64,000 nucleotides of DNA from Nitrospira sp. (lineage in GTDB: Bacteria > Nitrospirota > Nitrospiria > Nitrospirales > Nitrospiraceae): assembly GCA_005116835.1 (NCBI GenBank), contig SWDM01000004.1, positions 214,749 through 278,748 on the forward strand. The letters run 5' to 3'. Position 1 is the stretch's first letter; each line of letters begins with the position of its first letter. The notes below the pieces were generated by a model, which did not search any database, was not told the DNA's origin, and was given only the letters and a program-made list of their open reading frames with translations. Positions 17,730 through 28,088 of this stretch are shown piece by piece. Made by a program: the position numbers and the translations under genes.

Positions 17730-19054
17730 CGTTTTCTCCTCTTTGCTCGATTCTGGGCTTTCGATCCGAAAACCCGCTGAAAAATCTTATCGAGATGTCG
17801 CAAATAATACTTTGGATCGAAACAGGATTTGATCTCCGCTGCCGTGAGATGTTTCGCCAGGAAGGGATCCTTGCCGACTAATGCCTGTAGCCCTCCAGCC
17901 CCTTTCCAGGACGCCATGGCATTGCGCTGGACGGCTTCGTACGATTCCTTGCGCTGCGCCCCCTTCTCGATGAGCAACAGCAACAACCGCTGTGAGTAGA
18001 CCAACCCTCCGGTGAGATCGAGGTTACGTTTCATATTGGCGGGGTACACCACCAGATGCTCGATGACGTCGGTGATCCGCGCCAGCATATAGTCGATCAG
18101 GATCGTGCTGTCCGGCATAATCACGCGCTCGACGGACGAATGGCTGATGTCGCGCTCATGCCATAGCGCGACATTTTCCATTGCCGCAAAACTATTGCTC
18201 CGCACGATACGCGCCAACCCGCAGAGATTCTCCGAAGCGATCGGGTTCCGTTTGTGCGGCATCGCCGAGGAGCCCTTCTGCCCTTCTGAAAAATACTCTT
18301 CCGCCTCCAACACTTCAGTCCGTTGCAGATGGCGAATTTCCGTCGCGAACTTTTCAATGCTGGCTGCCAACAGCGCCAAGGCCGAGGCATAGGCTGCATG
18401 GCGATCTCGCTGCACGATTTGATTGGAAACAGGGTCCGGCGTGAGCCCCAGCTTGGCGCATACAAACGCTTCTACCTCAGGTCCTTGATGCGCAAATGTG
18501 CCCATGGCGCCTGAGAGTTTTCCAACCGCAATCTCTTGCCGAACGTACCTCAGCCGCTCCCGGTGCCGACAGGATTCTTCGTACCAGATGGCTAGCTTGA
18601 AGCCGAAGGAGATCGGTTCGCCATGGATACCGTGCGAGCGGCCGACCATGACCTGATTCTTGTACTTCAGCGCCTGCCGCTTCAAAACGGAGATCAGTCC
18701 ATCAAGTCCGTCGAGGATGAGGTCCAACGCCTCGGTCATCTGCACGGCCAAGGACGTATCTACAATATCCGACGAAGTCAGCCCCATGTGAAGAAACCGA
18801 TGCTCAGGTCCGACCGACTCCACCAGCGACTCCAGAAACGCGATGACGTCGTGCTTCGTCACCTTCTCGATTCTGGCAATCCGTTTCACATCGATCGTAG
18901 CTTTCTTCCCGATACGGGTAGCAGTGCCGCGCGGAACCTGCCCGGCCCGTTCGAACGCTGCGCAGGCAGCCAGCTCGACCGCGAGCCAGATCTCGTACTT
19001 CCGTTTCAAGTCCCAGATGGCCTTCATCTGAGGACGGGTGTATCTATCGATCAT
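17726..19054 (-). CDS. purB: Adenylosuccinate lyase PurB
   Basis: 442 aa. It cleaves SAICAR to AICAR and adenylosuccinate to AMP. It has the fumarase/aspartase superfamily signature SSAMPHKRNPIASEN (flexible loop with the catalytic Ser), TSSDIVDTSLAVQ and GRSHGIHGEPISFG (catalytic His). Its stop overlaps the start of cld by 4 nt. A block of iterated repeats precedes it. Confidence 0.96.
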   Translation of the reverse strand: MIDRYTRPQMKAIWDLKRKYEIWLAVELAACAAFERAGQVPRGTATRIGKKATIDVKRIARIEKVTKHDVIAFLESLVESVGPEHRFLHMGLTSSDIVDTSLAVQMTEALDLILDGLDGLISVLKRQALKYKNQVMVGRSHGIHGEPISFGFKLAIWYEESCRHRERLRYVRQEIAVGKLSGAMGTFAHQGPEVEAFVCAKLGLTPDPVSNQIVQRDRHAAYASALALLAASIEKFATEIRHLQRTEVLEAEEYFSEGQKGSSAMPHKRNPIASENLCGLARIVRSNSFAAMENVALWHERDISHSSVERVIMPDSTILIDYMLARITDVIEHLVVYPANMKRNLDLTGGLVYSQRLLLLLIEKGAQRKESYEAVQRNAMASWKGAGGLQALVGKDPFLAKHLTAAEIKSCFDPKYYLRHLDKIFQRVFGSKAQNRAKRRKR

Positions 19055-19059
19055 CTGTA

Positions 19060-19190
19060 GTCCTGAGTGCTGAGTTCTGAGTGCTGAGTATGAAGATCCA
19101 TTTCCTGCCTCTTGGCTTTAACCCTTCACGCCTGACGCTTCACGTCTTCTTGCGAGATACGCTTCACGCTTCACGCTTCACGGCTCCTGC
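19060..19190. repeat. Tandem of AGTGCTGAG and ACGCTTCAC iterated words
   Basis: CTGAGTGCTGAGTTCTGAGTGCTGAG (19062-19087) is followed by CCTTCACGCCTGACGCTTCACG and ACGCTTCACGCTTCACGCTTCACGG up to 19183. The latter overlaps the 3' end of nusB and supplies its last codons (AVKREA). Confidence 0.8.
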
Positions 19191-19613
19191 CTCGGCACGC
19201 TTGGCTTCCAAGCGAGGCTCCTTCGTCAAGACCTGATCCAGAATGCCGTTCACGAACTTCGAGGCCTCGTCGTCGCCGAAACTTTTCGCCAACTCGATGG
19301 CTTCGTTCACCGTCACCTTGGCAGGTACATCATCCATCCACAGCAACTCATACACGCCGGCCCGCAGAATATTGCGGTCCACGATCGGCATACGGCTGAC
19401 TTTCCAATTGGTGGCGTACTTTCCGATGAGGTCATCCAGCTCTTTCTTCTTATCCAAGACCCCAGCCACGAGTCGTTCGGCAAAGGCTTTCACCTCATCT
19501 GTGGCCTCGTTATCTGTCCAGAACCGATCCAGCCACAGGCCCGGCCTGCCGTGGATATCGTATTGAAACAGAATCTGGAGGGCCCGCTCCCTCGCATGAT
19601 GGCGGCTACCCAT
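19164..19613 (-). CDS. nusB: Transcription antitermination factor NusB
   Basis: 149 aa from the ATG at 19613 ([19 protein letters not shown]); eight further upstream codons look spurious. It binds boxA RNA with NusE and promotes rRNA antitermination. [27 protein letters not shown] and [27 protein letters not shown] are typical. The C-terminal residues are encoded by the GTGAAGCGT repeat, so the natural end of the domain lies a few residues earlier. Confidence 0.93.
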   Translation of the reverse strand: MGSRHHARERALQILFQYDIHGRPGLWLDRFWTDNEATDEVKAFAERLVAGVLDKKKELDDLIGKYATNWKVSRMPIVDRNILRAGVYELLWMDDVPAKVTVNEAIELAKSFGDDEASKFVNGILDQVLTKEPRLEAKRAEAGAVKREA

Positions 19614-19619
19614 GGTTAC

Positions 19620-19790
19620 GGCCTGACAAGCTAACAAGCAAGCAGGCTGACAGGGAATTAATCATCGCTTTTTCCTCACTCGCGTCCTGCCATTCTGACT
19701 TGTCAGCTTTGGACCTGTCAGCCTGTCAGCTGTGCGACTCCCACTTGACAGCTTGGGACTTGTGGTCTTGTCAGCACTTCCTTTCATTAT
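19620..19790. repeat. Iterated-word repeat (GCTGACAAG/CTTGTCAGC type) in nusB-ribH gap and ribH tail
   Basis: Words such as GACTTGTCAGC, GACCTGTCAGCC, TGTCAGC and TTGTCAGC recur at 19697-19772. Complementary GACAAGC, AACAAGC and GGCTGACAGG occur at 19622-19652. Most of it lies inside the ribH coding region. Confidence 0.75.
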
Positions 19791-20243
19791 CCTCATGACC
19801 GTCGCCATTTCAATCGCGGACTTAGCCGCCTCCCCGCCACGGTTGAATTTGGCGGGATCGGAGCGCTCGATCGCCTGCGCGATCGTATTGGTCGTAAGTA
19901 GACCGAAGATAATGGGCATATCCGCATCCAGCGCCGCTTGCCCAATTCCACGACTGGCCTCCGCACTGATGTAGTCGAAGTGCGGCGTATCGCCGCGAAT
20001 AACCGCGCCCAGACAAATCACCGCATCGAACCGCTTCGTCCGTGCCATGGTCCGAGCCACCAAGGGAATTTCGAACGCCCCCGGTACCCGCACTACCTCG
20101 ATGTCATCCTGATTCGCCCCGTGCTTGCTCAATCCATCGATGCAGGCACTCAACAACTTGCCCGTGACAAACTTATTGAACCGCGCAACAACAATCCCAA
20201 ACCGCAACCCCGTCGCGTCATAAGAACCTTTTTTCAGTTTCAT
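19662..20243 (-). CDS. ribH: 6,7-dimethyl-8-ribityllumazine synthase RibH with repeat-encoded tail
   Basis: 193 aa. It condenses the ribityl-aminouracil with the butanone phosphate made by RibBA. The core residues 1 to about 154 are standard (GIVVARFNKFVTGKL, VRVPGAFEIPLVART, LGAVIRGDTPHFDYI with the catalytic His of this loop, GLLTTNTIAQAIER). The last 38 residues (SADKTTSPKLSSGS...) exceed the family length and are encoded by iterated CTTGTCAGC repeats, giving a basic, disordered-looking tail. ribBA lies upstream and nusB downstream on the same strand. Confidence 0.94.
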   Translation of the reverse strand: MKLKKGSYDATGLRFGIVVARFNKFVTGKLLSACIDGLSKHGANQDDIEVVRVPGAFEIPLVARTMARTKRFDAVICLGAVIRGDTPHFDYISAEASRGIGQAALDADMPIIFGLLTTNTIAQAIERSDPAKFNRGGEAAKSAIEMATVMRIMKGSADKTTSPKLSSGSRTADRLTGPKLTSQNGRTRVRKKR

Positions 20244-20254
20244 ATATAGGTCAC

Positions 20255-20365
20255 TACAGGGATACAGGCTGAAGGTCGTAAGGTCTGAAAGTCGTCAAGT
20301 CCAAGAGGAGGCACTCCGTCGCCCAGACTTTCGACTTGAAGACGTTATGACCTTCAGACTTTCTT
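20255..20365. repeat. Iterated-word inverted repeat (AAGTCTGAAGGTC type)
   Basis: GAAGGTCGTAAGGTCTGAAAGTCGTCAAGTCC is mirrored by GACTTGAAGACGTTATGACCTTCAGACTTTC. It lies between ribBA and ribH. The 24893-24975 element in groES-groEL uses nearly the same words. Confidence 0.85.
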
Positions 20366-21562
20366 GAGAATATGCCCCATCTTATTCTTTTTGGTGCGTA
20401 AATACTTCACGTTCGCCGCGCGCGGCTGAATCTCTATCGACACACGCTCGACGACTTGCAGCCCATACCCCTCGATGCCGACGATCTTGCGCGGATTGTT
20501 CGTGATCAGCCTGATCTGGTGCAGTCCGAGATTGACGAGAATCTGCGCCCCTACCCCGTAATCGCGCAGATCCGCCTTAAACCCCAGCTTCAAATTCGCT
20601 TCAACCGTATCGCTCCCCTGGTCTTGCAACCCATAGGCTCTGATTTTGTTAAGCAGGCCGATGCCTCGCCCTTCTTGATTGAGGTAGAGCAGAACCCCGC
20701 GCCCCTCCTTCTGAATCACCTCCATCGCCTTGTGGAGCTGATCCCGGCAATCGCACCGCAACGATCCTAGGGCATCGGCAGTCAAACACCCAGAGTGCAC
20801 GCGCACCAGGATGGGGTCGCCTCCCTCCACACGTCCTTTCACCAATGCAATATGGGTGACACCGTCCAATTCATTTTCGAACGCCACCGCCTCGAAATCA
20901 CCGAACATCGTCGGCAGCCGCGCACTGGCCATCTTCCGGACAAAGGGCTCGCGCTGCATGCGGTATTCGATGAGCGCCTTGATCGTGACCATCTTCAATT
21001 TGTGCGCCTTGGCAAACTTTGCCAGCTCCGGCACGCGCGCCATCGTGCCATCTTCGTTCATGATTTCGCAGATCACGCCGGCCGGGGTAAGCCCAGCCAA
21101 CCGCGCCAGATCGACAGACCCTTCTGTCTGCCCCGCCCGCTTCAACACCCCGCCCTGCTGCGCCTTCAAGGGGAAAATATGGCCCGGGCGCGCCAGGTCG
21201 CTGGGCTTGGACTTGGGGTCGATCGCGACATGAATCGTCGTGGCCCGATCCGCCGCCGAGATGCCGGTCGTGATATCTTTCCTGGCGTCGATCGACACGG
21301 TGAAGGCCGTGCCGAAGGTGGCGGTATTCTCCACCGCCTGCTGCGGAAGATGAAGTTCTTCCACTCGCTGGGGCGTCAAGGCGAGACAGATCAATCCACG
21401 GGCATACCGGGCCATGAAGTTGATGGCCTGGGGCGTCACATGCTGCGCGGCCATGACAAGATCGCCTTCATTCTCGCGATCTTCATCGTCGACAAGAATA
21501 ATCAGTTTCCCCTGTTGAATGTCCCTGACAGCGTCTTCGATACTGTGAAATGGTGTAGGCAT
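20354..21562 (-). CDS. ribBA: Bifunctional RibBA (DHBP synthase / GTP cyclohydrolase II)
   Basis: 402 aa from the ATG at 21562 ([12 protein letters not shown]). The N-terminal RibB half has [16 protein letters not shown] (metal-binding acidic cluster) and [25 protein letters not shown]. The C-terminal RibA half has [24 protein letters not shown], with the zinc Cys triad CxxDxxGSxRCDC, and [13 protein letters not shown]. It provides both precursors for RibH, encoded next. No FMN riboswitch was recognised in the 110 nt upstream, which is filled by a repeat. Confidence 0.95.
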   Translation of the reverse strand: MPTPFHSIEDAVRDIQQGKLIILVDDEDRENEGDLVMAAQHVTPQAINFMARYARGLICLALTPQRVEELHLPQQAVENTATFGTAFTVSIDARKDITTGISAADRATTIHVAIDPKSKPSDLARPGHIFPLKAQQGGVLKRAGQTEGSVDLARLAGLTPAGVICEIMNEDGTMARVPELAKFAKAHKLKMVTIKALIEYRMQREPFVRKMASARLPTMFGDFEAVAFENELDGVTHIALVKGRVEGGDPILVRVHSGCLTADALGSLRCDCRDQLHKAMEVIQKEGRGVLLYLNQEGRGIGLLNKIRAYGLQDQGSDTVEANLKLGFKADLRDYGVGAQILVNLGLHQIRLITNNPRKIVGIEGYGLQVVERVSIEIQPRAANVKYLRTKKNKMGHILKKV

Positions 21563-21567
21563 AGGTT

Positions 21568-21645
21568 CCAAATGATGAGTGTGCAATGATGAATGTTGAA
21601 TGAACGATCAATTTATCATTTAACATTACACATTTAACATTGCTT
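21568..21645. repeat. Iterated-word inverted repeat (AATGTTGAATG/CATTTAACATT type)
   Basis: AATGATGAATGTTGAATGAACGAT is answered by ATCATTTAACATTACACATTTAACATT. It lies upstream of ribBA. Confidence 0.75.
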
Positions 21646-21674
21646 TTTTCACCCAGCGGTCAATATACAGCTGA

Positions 21675-22874
21675 TCAGGGGGAGCGCTCTGCCAGGGCGG
21701 CTGCCCGAGTCCGCAACGCGACAATCACCGTCCCCCAGGCACAAACACCGCAGCCCGCAAAGAGCCAGAGACCCACGTCATAGCTCCCGGTGAACCCCTT
21801 GGTGGTTCCTGTGACGATCGGCAAGAGAAATCCTCCGAAACCGCCGGCCGCTCCCACAACACCGGATGCAAGGCCGATGTCTTTAGGAAACCATTCGGCG
21901 ACCAATTGAAAGACCACGCCGTTCCCGAATCCCATCGCACCGGTTGCAATCACCATCATGGCCACAGCCACGGGAAACGAGGGACTCGTTACGGCCACAA
22001 CCGAACCGACGATGATCGGCAACACATAATAGAGGATCCGGAGGCCACCACACCGATCCGCCACATAGCCCCCCAGAGGACGAATCAGGCTACCGAACAG
22101 TCCGCATAACGCGGCAACGGATCCAGCCATGACCGCATCCAGCTGATAGAGATCGTGCAGAAGCAACGGCAGCAGACTGCAGAAGCCGATAAACCCGCCG
22201 AATGTCACGGCATACAAAAAACCGAGCCAATAGGCACCGCGGCGGCGGATAAACTCCGCCGCATTGCGCCACCACTCGACGCGATGGGGCGCCAGGCTCG
22301 ACTGTTCCTGCGGCACGAGGAGCATAAACAGAACCACCGTGACGCCGACAACGCCGGCCATCACGGCACAAACTCGATGCCAATCCATCACAGCAGCCCA
22401 CCGCGGCGCGAGAAACAAGATCAGCACTGTGCCCAAATTCGCCGACGCGGTCAGACCCAGCACAAGTCCTCGCGCAGCCGGTGGATAGGCACGTCCGGCA
22501 ATCGGCAACGCTACGGCAAAACTCGCGCCGGCGACACCAAGTAGCAGAGCAAAGAGCACCGCCTCGCCATATCCGGACACACCCAGCCATCCCCACAGCA
22601 AGGCAGCTACTTCGGCAAGCAAAATCGCCAGGGCTGTGGACCGGGCGCCGACCCAGTCGGCGCTCCACCCAGCCGGCACTCTCAGTCCTGCTCCACCAAG
22701 GAGCGGCAGCGCCACCAGCCATGCCAGTTGCTGATCGCTCAGTTCCAGATCGCGCGCAAGCGAAAGACTCATGGCGCCGATCAGGAGCCAAACCATGAAG
22801 CTGACAGTCAAATGCAGCCACGCTCCGACCAAGGATGGCCAATGTCCGCTTCGTAGTATTGTCAGAATCGTCAT
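21675..22874 (-). CDS. narK: NarK-type nitrate/nitrite MFS transporter
   Basis: 399 aa, about 12 hydrophobic segments, major facilitator superfamily. The sequence GVVGAAGGFGGFLLP near residue 340 is the conserved Gly-rich nitrate signature of the NNP (nitrate/nitrite porter) family. The N-terminal Gly-rich stretch (LLGGAGLRVPAGWSADWVG) matches the MFS inter-helix motif with Arg. It moves nitrate and/or nitrite across the cytoplasmic membrane; direction cannot be read from sequence. In a nitrite oxidiser it would supply assimilation or export product. It stands alone between repeats and is divergent from rpoH. Confidence 0.85.
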   Translation of the reverse strand: MTILTILRSGHWPSLVGAWLHLTVSFMVWLLIGAMSLSLARDLELSDQQLAWLVALPLLGGAGLRVPAGWSADWVGARSTALAILLAEVAALLWGWLGVSGYGEAVLFALLLGVAGASFAVALPIAGRAYPPAARGLVLGLTASANLGTVLILFLAPRWAAVMDWHRVCAVMAGVVGVTVVLFMLLVPQEQSSLAPHRVEWWRNAAEFIRRRGAYWLGFLYAVTFGGFIGFCSLLPLLLHDLYQLDAVMAGSVAALCGLFGSLIRPLGGYVADRCGGLRILYYVLPIIVGSVVAVTSPSFPVAVAMMVIATGAMGFGNGVVFQLVAEWFPKDIGLASGVVGAAGGFGGFLLPIVTGTTKGFTGSYDVGLWLFAGCGVCAWGTVIVALRTRAAALAERSP

Positions 22875-22894
22875 GCCGGTCTTCCGTAACGACC

Positions 22895-22975
22895 CAGGTG
22901 TTCAGGCTGAAGGGGTTCAGACCGAAGGTCGAAGTTCCGAACACTTCAGCCTGAACACCTTCAGCCTATCTACCT
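22895..22975. repeat. Iterated-word inverted repeat (GGCTGAAGG/CCTTCAGCC type)
   Basis: TTCAGGCTGAAGGGGTTCAG and GACCGAAGGTCGAAG are followed by CTTCAGCCTGAACACCTTCAGCC. The same words dominate 43590-43750, 45865-46031, 47860-48045 and 63590-63690. Confidence 0.88.
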
Positions 22976-23072
22976 GAGTAGTTATTCGCCTCTCGCCAGA
23001 ACGCTCGCGATTGTAGCAGAAACGTTCAATGGGTAATGCAGGCTACATGCTCTTATGATAATCTTGATCGCT

Positions 23073-24062
23073 ATGAGTCGGCGCAAGAAGGATCTCGAAG
23101 AGGAACCGATCGAACCGGAGGTCTTAGGCCCATCCGAGGAAGAGATCGCCCCGCCTCACAAAATATCTGACCGGCCGACTCCAAGAGATGTTCAGGCCGC
23201 CGACTCCACAGCCGTGGTGCCGGTTACGGCCCTCCAGCAGTATCTAGCCGAGGTTCGTCTCCATCCCTATCTCTCCAAAGAAGAAGAGCTGCGTCTGTTC
23301 CATGAGTATAAAGTTCAGGGCAATCGCGATGCCGCGGTGAAGCTCATTATGGCCAACCTACGCGTGTCCATCTCTATTGCCGCCGAATATCTCCACACCG
23401 GCGCCGACCATATGGATCTCATTCAAGAAGGTAACGTCGGGCTGATGCACGCCATCAAAAAATTCGACCCGTCGAAAAACGTGCGTTTTTACGCCTATGC
23501 CGCCTGGTGGTCGCGCGCCTACATCCTTCGCTACTTGCTGAACAACTATCGGCTCGTCAAAGTCGGAACCACCCAAGATCAACGGAAGTTGTTCTATAAC
23601 CTTAAAAAAGAGAAGGCCAAGCTCGAGCGGGAAGGGTTCGCTCCCGACACCAAGTTGCTCGCCGACCGCTTAAATGTGCGGGAGCGTGACGTTATCGAGA
23701 TGGGACAGAGACTGGGCAACTGGGAACTTTCGCTGGATCAGCCGATCGGCGAGGACCAGGAAGGCAGCCTGTTGGATATCCTCCCATCTCAACAGGTCCC
23801 GGCGGATGAGCAGCTGGCGCAAACCCAATTACAGACGATCTTCCGCGCCAAACTCGCCGAATTCGTCAAGACGCTCGATGAGCGGGACGAAGACATCCTC
23901 CGCAACCGGATTCTTTCAGAAACTCCGCTCACACTGGAAGACCTCGGAGCGAAATACTCCATTACAAAAGAACGAACCAGACAACTGGAAGCCCGTATTA
24001 TCAAACGACTACGAGATTACATTAAAAAGGACATCAAAGATTTCGACCACTTGAGGCATTGA
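23073..24062 (+). CDS. rpoH: RpoH-type alternative sigma factor
   Basis: 329 aa from the ATG at 23073 (MSRRKKDLEEE); an upstream ATG at 23055 adds six hydrophobic residues. A charged N-terminal extension (about 60 aa) precedes region 1.2 (ALQQYLAEVRLHPYLSKEEE), region 2 (GNVGLMHAIKKFDPSKNVRFYAYAAWWSRAYILRY), the RpoH-box-like QRKLFYNLKKEKAKL, and region 4 ending in the helix-turn-helix TLEDLGAKYSITKERTRQLE. Such factors direct heat-shock transcription. groES-groEL lie 520 bp downstream on the same strand, which fits. A divergent narK lies on the other side. Confidence 0.88.
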   Translation: MSRRKKDLEEEPIEPEVLGPSEEEIAPPHKISDRPTPRDVQAADSTAVVPVTALQQYLAEVRLHPYLSKEEELRLFHEYKVQGNRDAAVKLIMANLRVSISIAAEYLHTGADHMDLIQEGNVGLMHAIKKFDPSKNVRFYAYAAWWSRAYILRYLLNNYRLVKVGTTQDQRKLFYNLKKEKAKLEREGFAPDTKLLADRLNVRERDVIEMGQRLGNWELSLDQPIGEDQEGSLLDILPSQQVPADEQLAQTQLQTIFRAKLAEFVKTLDERDEDILRNRILSETPLTLEDLGAKYSITKERTRQLEARIIKRLRDYIKKDIKDFDHLRH

Positions 24063-24162
24063 CCCCACTTCCCCCTACCAAAAGTTTGCTGAAAAACTCG
24101 ATTTTGTACCGCACGGTGCTGTGAGAGTACGATAATTCAACAGGTTCTAGTACCTGATTCGG

Positions 24163-24337
24163 CAGGATGCTCAAAAAGGCTGTCTTCGTCGAGCGTGGCT
24201 CGTCGGGTTGATCGGTTTGTTTCGTTTATCTGGTTGATTTGGTTCATCTGATAAGTTCGTTTAACCAAACAAACGAGACAAACCAAATAAACCAAAGAAC
24301 GGTCTTCTTACGCTGGAAGACTTTTTCAGCATCCAGC
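24163..24337. repeat. Nested repeat: GGATGCTCAAAAAG arms enclosing a TTTGGTT word hairpin
   Basis: The outer arms CAGGATGCTCAAAAAGGCTG and GACTTTTTCAGCATCCAG match the family at 15557. The interior (24198-24296) is an iterated TTTGGTT/AACCAAA hairpin like 1916-2012. Two unrelated families are thus nested between rpoH and groES. Confidence 0.85.
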
Positions 24338-24429
24338 AAAAGAATTCCTGGATTATCAAATTCTCAATAGGTTATGATCCTCTCTGTTCCCGTTCTGAGG
24401 GCCGTGGAAGAATTTCGTTGTTGCCCCCC

Positions 24430-24457
24430 TTGACTTGGTTGAACACGAGGCTATCTC
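24430..24457 (+). promoter_or_regulatory. Candidate groESL promoter
   Basis: TTGACT (24430-24435) and TATCTC (24452-24457) are separated by 16 nt, about 120 bp upstream of groES. CCCCCC precedes the -35. It matches neither the CIRCE operator nor a good RpoH consensus. Low confidence. Confidence 0.3.
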
Positions 24458-24580
24458 CACTCCCGTGTCCAGAGATCAGGACTTCTGCTCGTTCTGGAGT
24501 ACCGCCATTACGCGATCGAGTCCGAACCTGTTCTACATCGTCGATATTCACTGGGTTAACTTCACGAGGAGGGTATTGTC

Positions 24581-24889
24581 ATGAGCACTGCAGCTAAGGA
24601 AAAGACAGAGAAGAAGAACGCAGCCAAGGGGTTCCAACCTCTAGGTGACCGGGTGTTCGTCACCTACACCGAAGAGCTGGATCGGACATCGGGCGGGATC
24701 TACGTGCCGGACAGCGCGAAAGAGAAACCGCAACGGGGCATCGTGCAAGCGATCGGCAAAAAGGTTGAGAACGTGAAAGTCGGCGAGCAGGTTCTCTTCG
24801 ACAAGTACTCAGGCAGCAAGCTGCGGATCGAGGACGAGGAATGTTTGATTCTGAAGGAAGAAGACATCCTCGGCGTCTTCACTACGTAA
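24581..24889 (+). CDS. groES: Co-chaperonin GroES
   Basis: 102 aa, about six longer than usual because of a Lys/Glu-rich N-terminal extension (MSTAAKEKTEKKNAAK) before the core FQPLGDRVFVTYTEE. The mobile loop that contacts GroEL is ELDRTSGGIYVPDSAKEKP, and the C-terminal core ends CLILKEEDILGVF. An AGGAGGG ribosome-binding site precedes the ATG. It is followed by groEL after about 100 nt containing a hairpin repeat. Confidence 0.95.
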   Translation: MSTAAKEKTEKKNAAKGFQPLGDRVFVTYTEELDRTSGGIYVPDSAKEKPQRGIVQAIGKKVENVKVGEQVLFDKYSGSKLRIEDEECLILKEEDILGVFTT

Positions 24890-24892
24890 TGT

Positions 24893-24975
24893 CAGAACGT
24901 CGAAAGTCGTCACGTCCATAAGATCGTAATGTTTCCTGGACTTGATGACGTTGGACTTTACAAACTTTCAAACTA
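24893..24975. repeat. Iterated-word inverted repeat between groES and groEL
   Basis: GAACGTCGAAAGTCGTCACGTCC is mirrored by GGACTTGATGACGTTGGACTT and ACTTTC. It may stabilise or process the dicistronic message. Confidence 0.75.
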
Positions 24976-24976
24976 G

Positions 24977-26632
<1,656 letters not shown>

Positions 26633-26666
26633 AAAGCAGCGCTAGGAAGCAATCAGCTTTCAGCAA

Positions 26667-26708
26667 CGAAGGGCCCGGTGGTGATCCCACCGGGCCCTTC
26701 GTGTTTCT
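26667..26708 (+). terminator. Intrinsic terminator after groEL
   Basis: GAAGGGCCCGGTGG (26668-26681) pairs perfectly with CCACCGGGCCCTTC (26687-26700), a 14-bp GC-rich stem extended by one C-G pair. The T-rich stretch TGTTTCTT follows. Confidence 0.9.
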
Positions 26709-26728
26709 TGGCTCCTCACTGCGCTACA

Positions 26729-27121
26729 ATGCACGTGAGCTTGATTGAGCTGAGGGAACCTCCTGTGATTGTCGAAGTCGAATCAAACGATAATTGCGAA
26801 ACCGGATTTTTCGGTCGATTCAAAGAGATTAGTCCCGCGCGACCGGTTCAACAAGTAAAGCTCTACGATCGAACTCCCGCGGGAGAATGGTATTGGGTTA
26901 CAGGCTGGAGCGACAACGCACAGACCCCAACCTGCCAAGCCTATGCCCAGTTGGTTGAAGACTCCGGCGCGGGATTGACGCGCCTGGTCTATGGAGGGAT
27001 TTACGGCCTGCGATTCAAGCCAATCGATATCGAAGAAGCTTGGAGTCTGGACAGCCTGCATCAGTGGGGAGAATCTTATCTGTCGCTCGCCAGCGAGCGT
27101 GACCTGCGCTACGCAGACTAG
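26729..27121 (+). CDS. Unknown soluble protein
   Basis: 130 aa from the ATG at 26729 (MHVSLIELREPPVIVEVES); the longer frame to 26678 runs through the groEL terminator and is rejected. Rich in aromatic residues and acidic (GEWYWVTGWSDNAQTP, DIEEAWSLDSLHQWGESYLSL). No signal peptide, no family recognised. Confidence 0.5.
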   Translation: MHVSLIELREPPVIVEVESNDNCETGFFGRFKEISPARPVQQVKLYDRTPAGEWYWVTGWSDNAQTPTCQAYAQLVEDSGAGLTRLVYGGIYGLRFKPIDIEEAWSLDSLHQWGESYLSLASERDLRYAD

Positions 27122-27235
27122 CTGGCTGTCTGCTACACCATTGAGCATTTTTCAAGGGAATGTTTCGGGCCGTTTTAAGTGATTGATGGAATGACACCTC
27201 TGCCGTTTCCTTACTCCCGAAGCAGCGGAGGGAAT

Positions 27236-27293
27236 GGAGGCTGACGATCTTCTGTGCTCGCGCAACGCGCGCAGTGGAAGATCGTCAACCTCC
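27236..27293. repeat. GCGCGC-core hairpin, reverse orientation, short core
   Basis: The arms GGAGGCTGACGATCTTC and GAAGATCGTCAACCTCC enclose TGTGCTCGCGCAACGCGCGCAGTG, the reverse complement of the family core with the central part deleted. The 27122-27536 gap contains no other structure I can support. Confidence 0.75.
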
Positions 27294-27536
27294 ACCCCTG
27301 AAGAGATACGCGAACGCTTTGAGAAAGAATCAGTAGCTGTGACGATCGACCGGAACACCGGAATAAGTAGGATGGCCCTGTTTATCGGCTTCACGACTCA
27401 GCATGGCCAAAACACCACCGCATAATTCTCCTAATCACTTGCATGTTTTGCACTGGTGAGTTTCCATACATCAGGCTCACAAGTGTCTGCGCAACCTTTA
27501 TCCTACGTTTCCAGCGGAATTCCAGTGATTACAACA

Positions 27537-28028
27537 ATGTGCCGGCAATTCATGTTCCTGCTCCTTTGGGCCATGATAACTCCAATCAGTTCTGGAGTCA
27601 TTGCGGAAACATCGGAGAGCTCACTCGACTTATATGTGTTGGGTGTGTATGAGGGACATACTCATAAATATGGCAAGGTCACCGTCTTCGTTGCTCCTCA
27701 AAACCGCCCAATCGCTCTATTGCTGACAGCCTACGAGTCTGTGGAGTGGCAGATAGAACTTGAGCCTGGAGCCGAAATCGCAACGGTCTATCTCAATGGA
27801 TACCACGAGCAGATGGTTTCGGGGTTGCCTTCGCATATTCCGATCCGGAGCAGTTCCTCTAACCAGGGCACCGGATACCTCTACGGGCACGACAATAGTT
27901 CCTGCTTTAAGCTGATCGCCAAAGCAGAGCATCTCTATGGGCTACGGGCTCGACAACACCTGTGCCAGTTCAGAGGGACAGCCTTCGTCGTCGACGGCAA
28001 CGGGATCAGACCGCTTCCCATTGATTAA
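27537..28028 (+). CDS. Exported protein of unknown function
   Basis: 163 aa from the ATG at 27537 (MCRQFMFLLLWAMITPISSGVIAE), which gives a good signal peptide; the frame is open to 27456 but the extra residues lack character. The mature part starts with a beta-rich segment LDLYVLGVYEGHTHKYGKVTVFV, then RPIALLLTAYESVEWQIELEPGAEIATVYLNGYHEQ, which reads like one compact beta-sandwich domain. Two Cys (SSCFK, HLCQF) could form a disulfide. Convergent with the following exported protein gene. Confidence 0.6.
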   Translation: MCRQFMFLLLWAMITPISSGVIAETSESSLDLYVLGVYEGHTHKYGKVTVFVAPQNRPIALLLTAYESVEWQIELEPGAEIATVYLNGYHEQMVSGLPSHIPIRSSSSNQGTGYLYGHDNSSCFKLIAKAEHLYGLRARQHLCQFRGTAFVVDGNGIRPLPID

Positions 28029-28088
28029 ATCGAGAAGACGGCTCTCGGGATAGATGGCGTGGCCGACGAGCGGGCGTGAATCAAGCGA

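Noticed and set aside
21563-21674. FMN riboswitch before ribBA
   Set aside because: The gap is about 110 nt, filled by an iterated repeat, and shows none of the conserved RFN segments.
24361-24580. CIRCE operator upstream of groES
   Set aside because: I looked for TTAGCACTC-N9-GAGTGCTAA and found no match in the 220 nt before groES.
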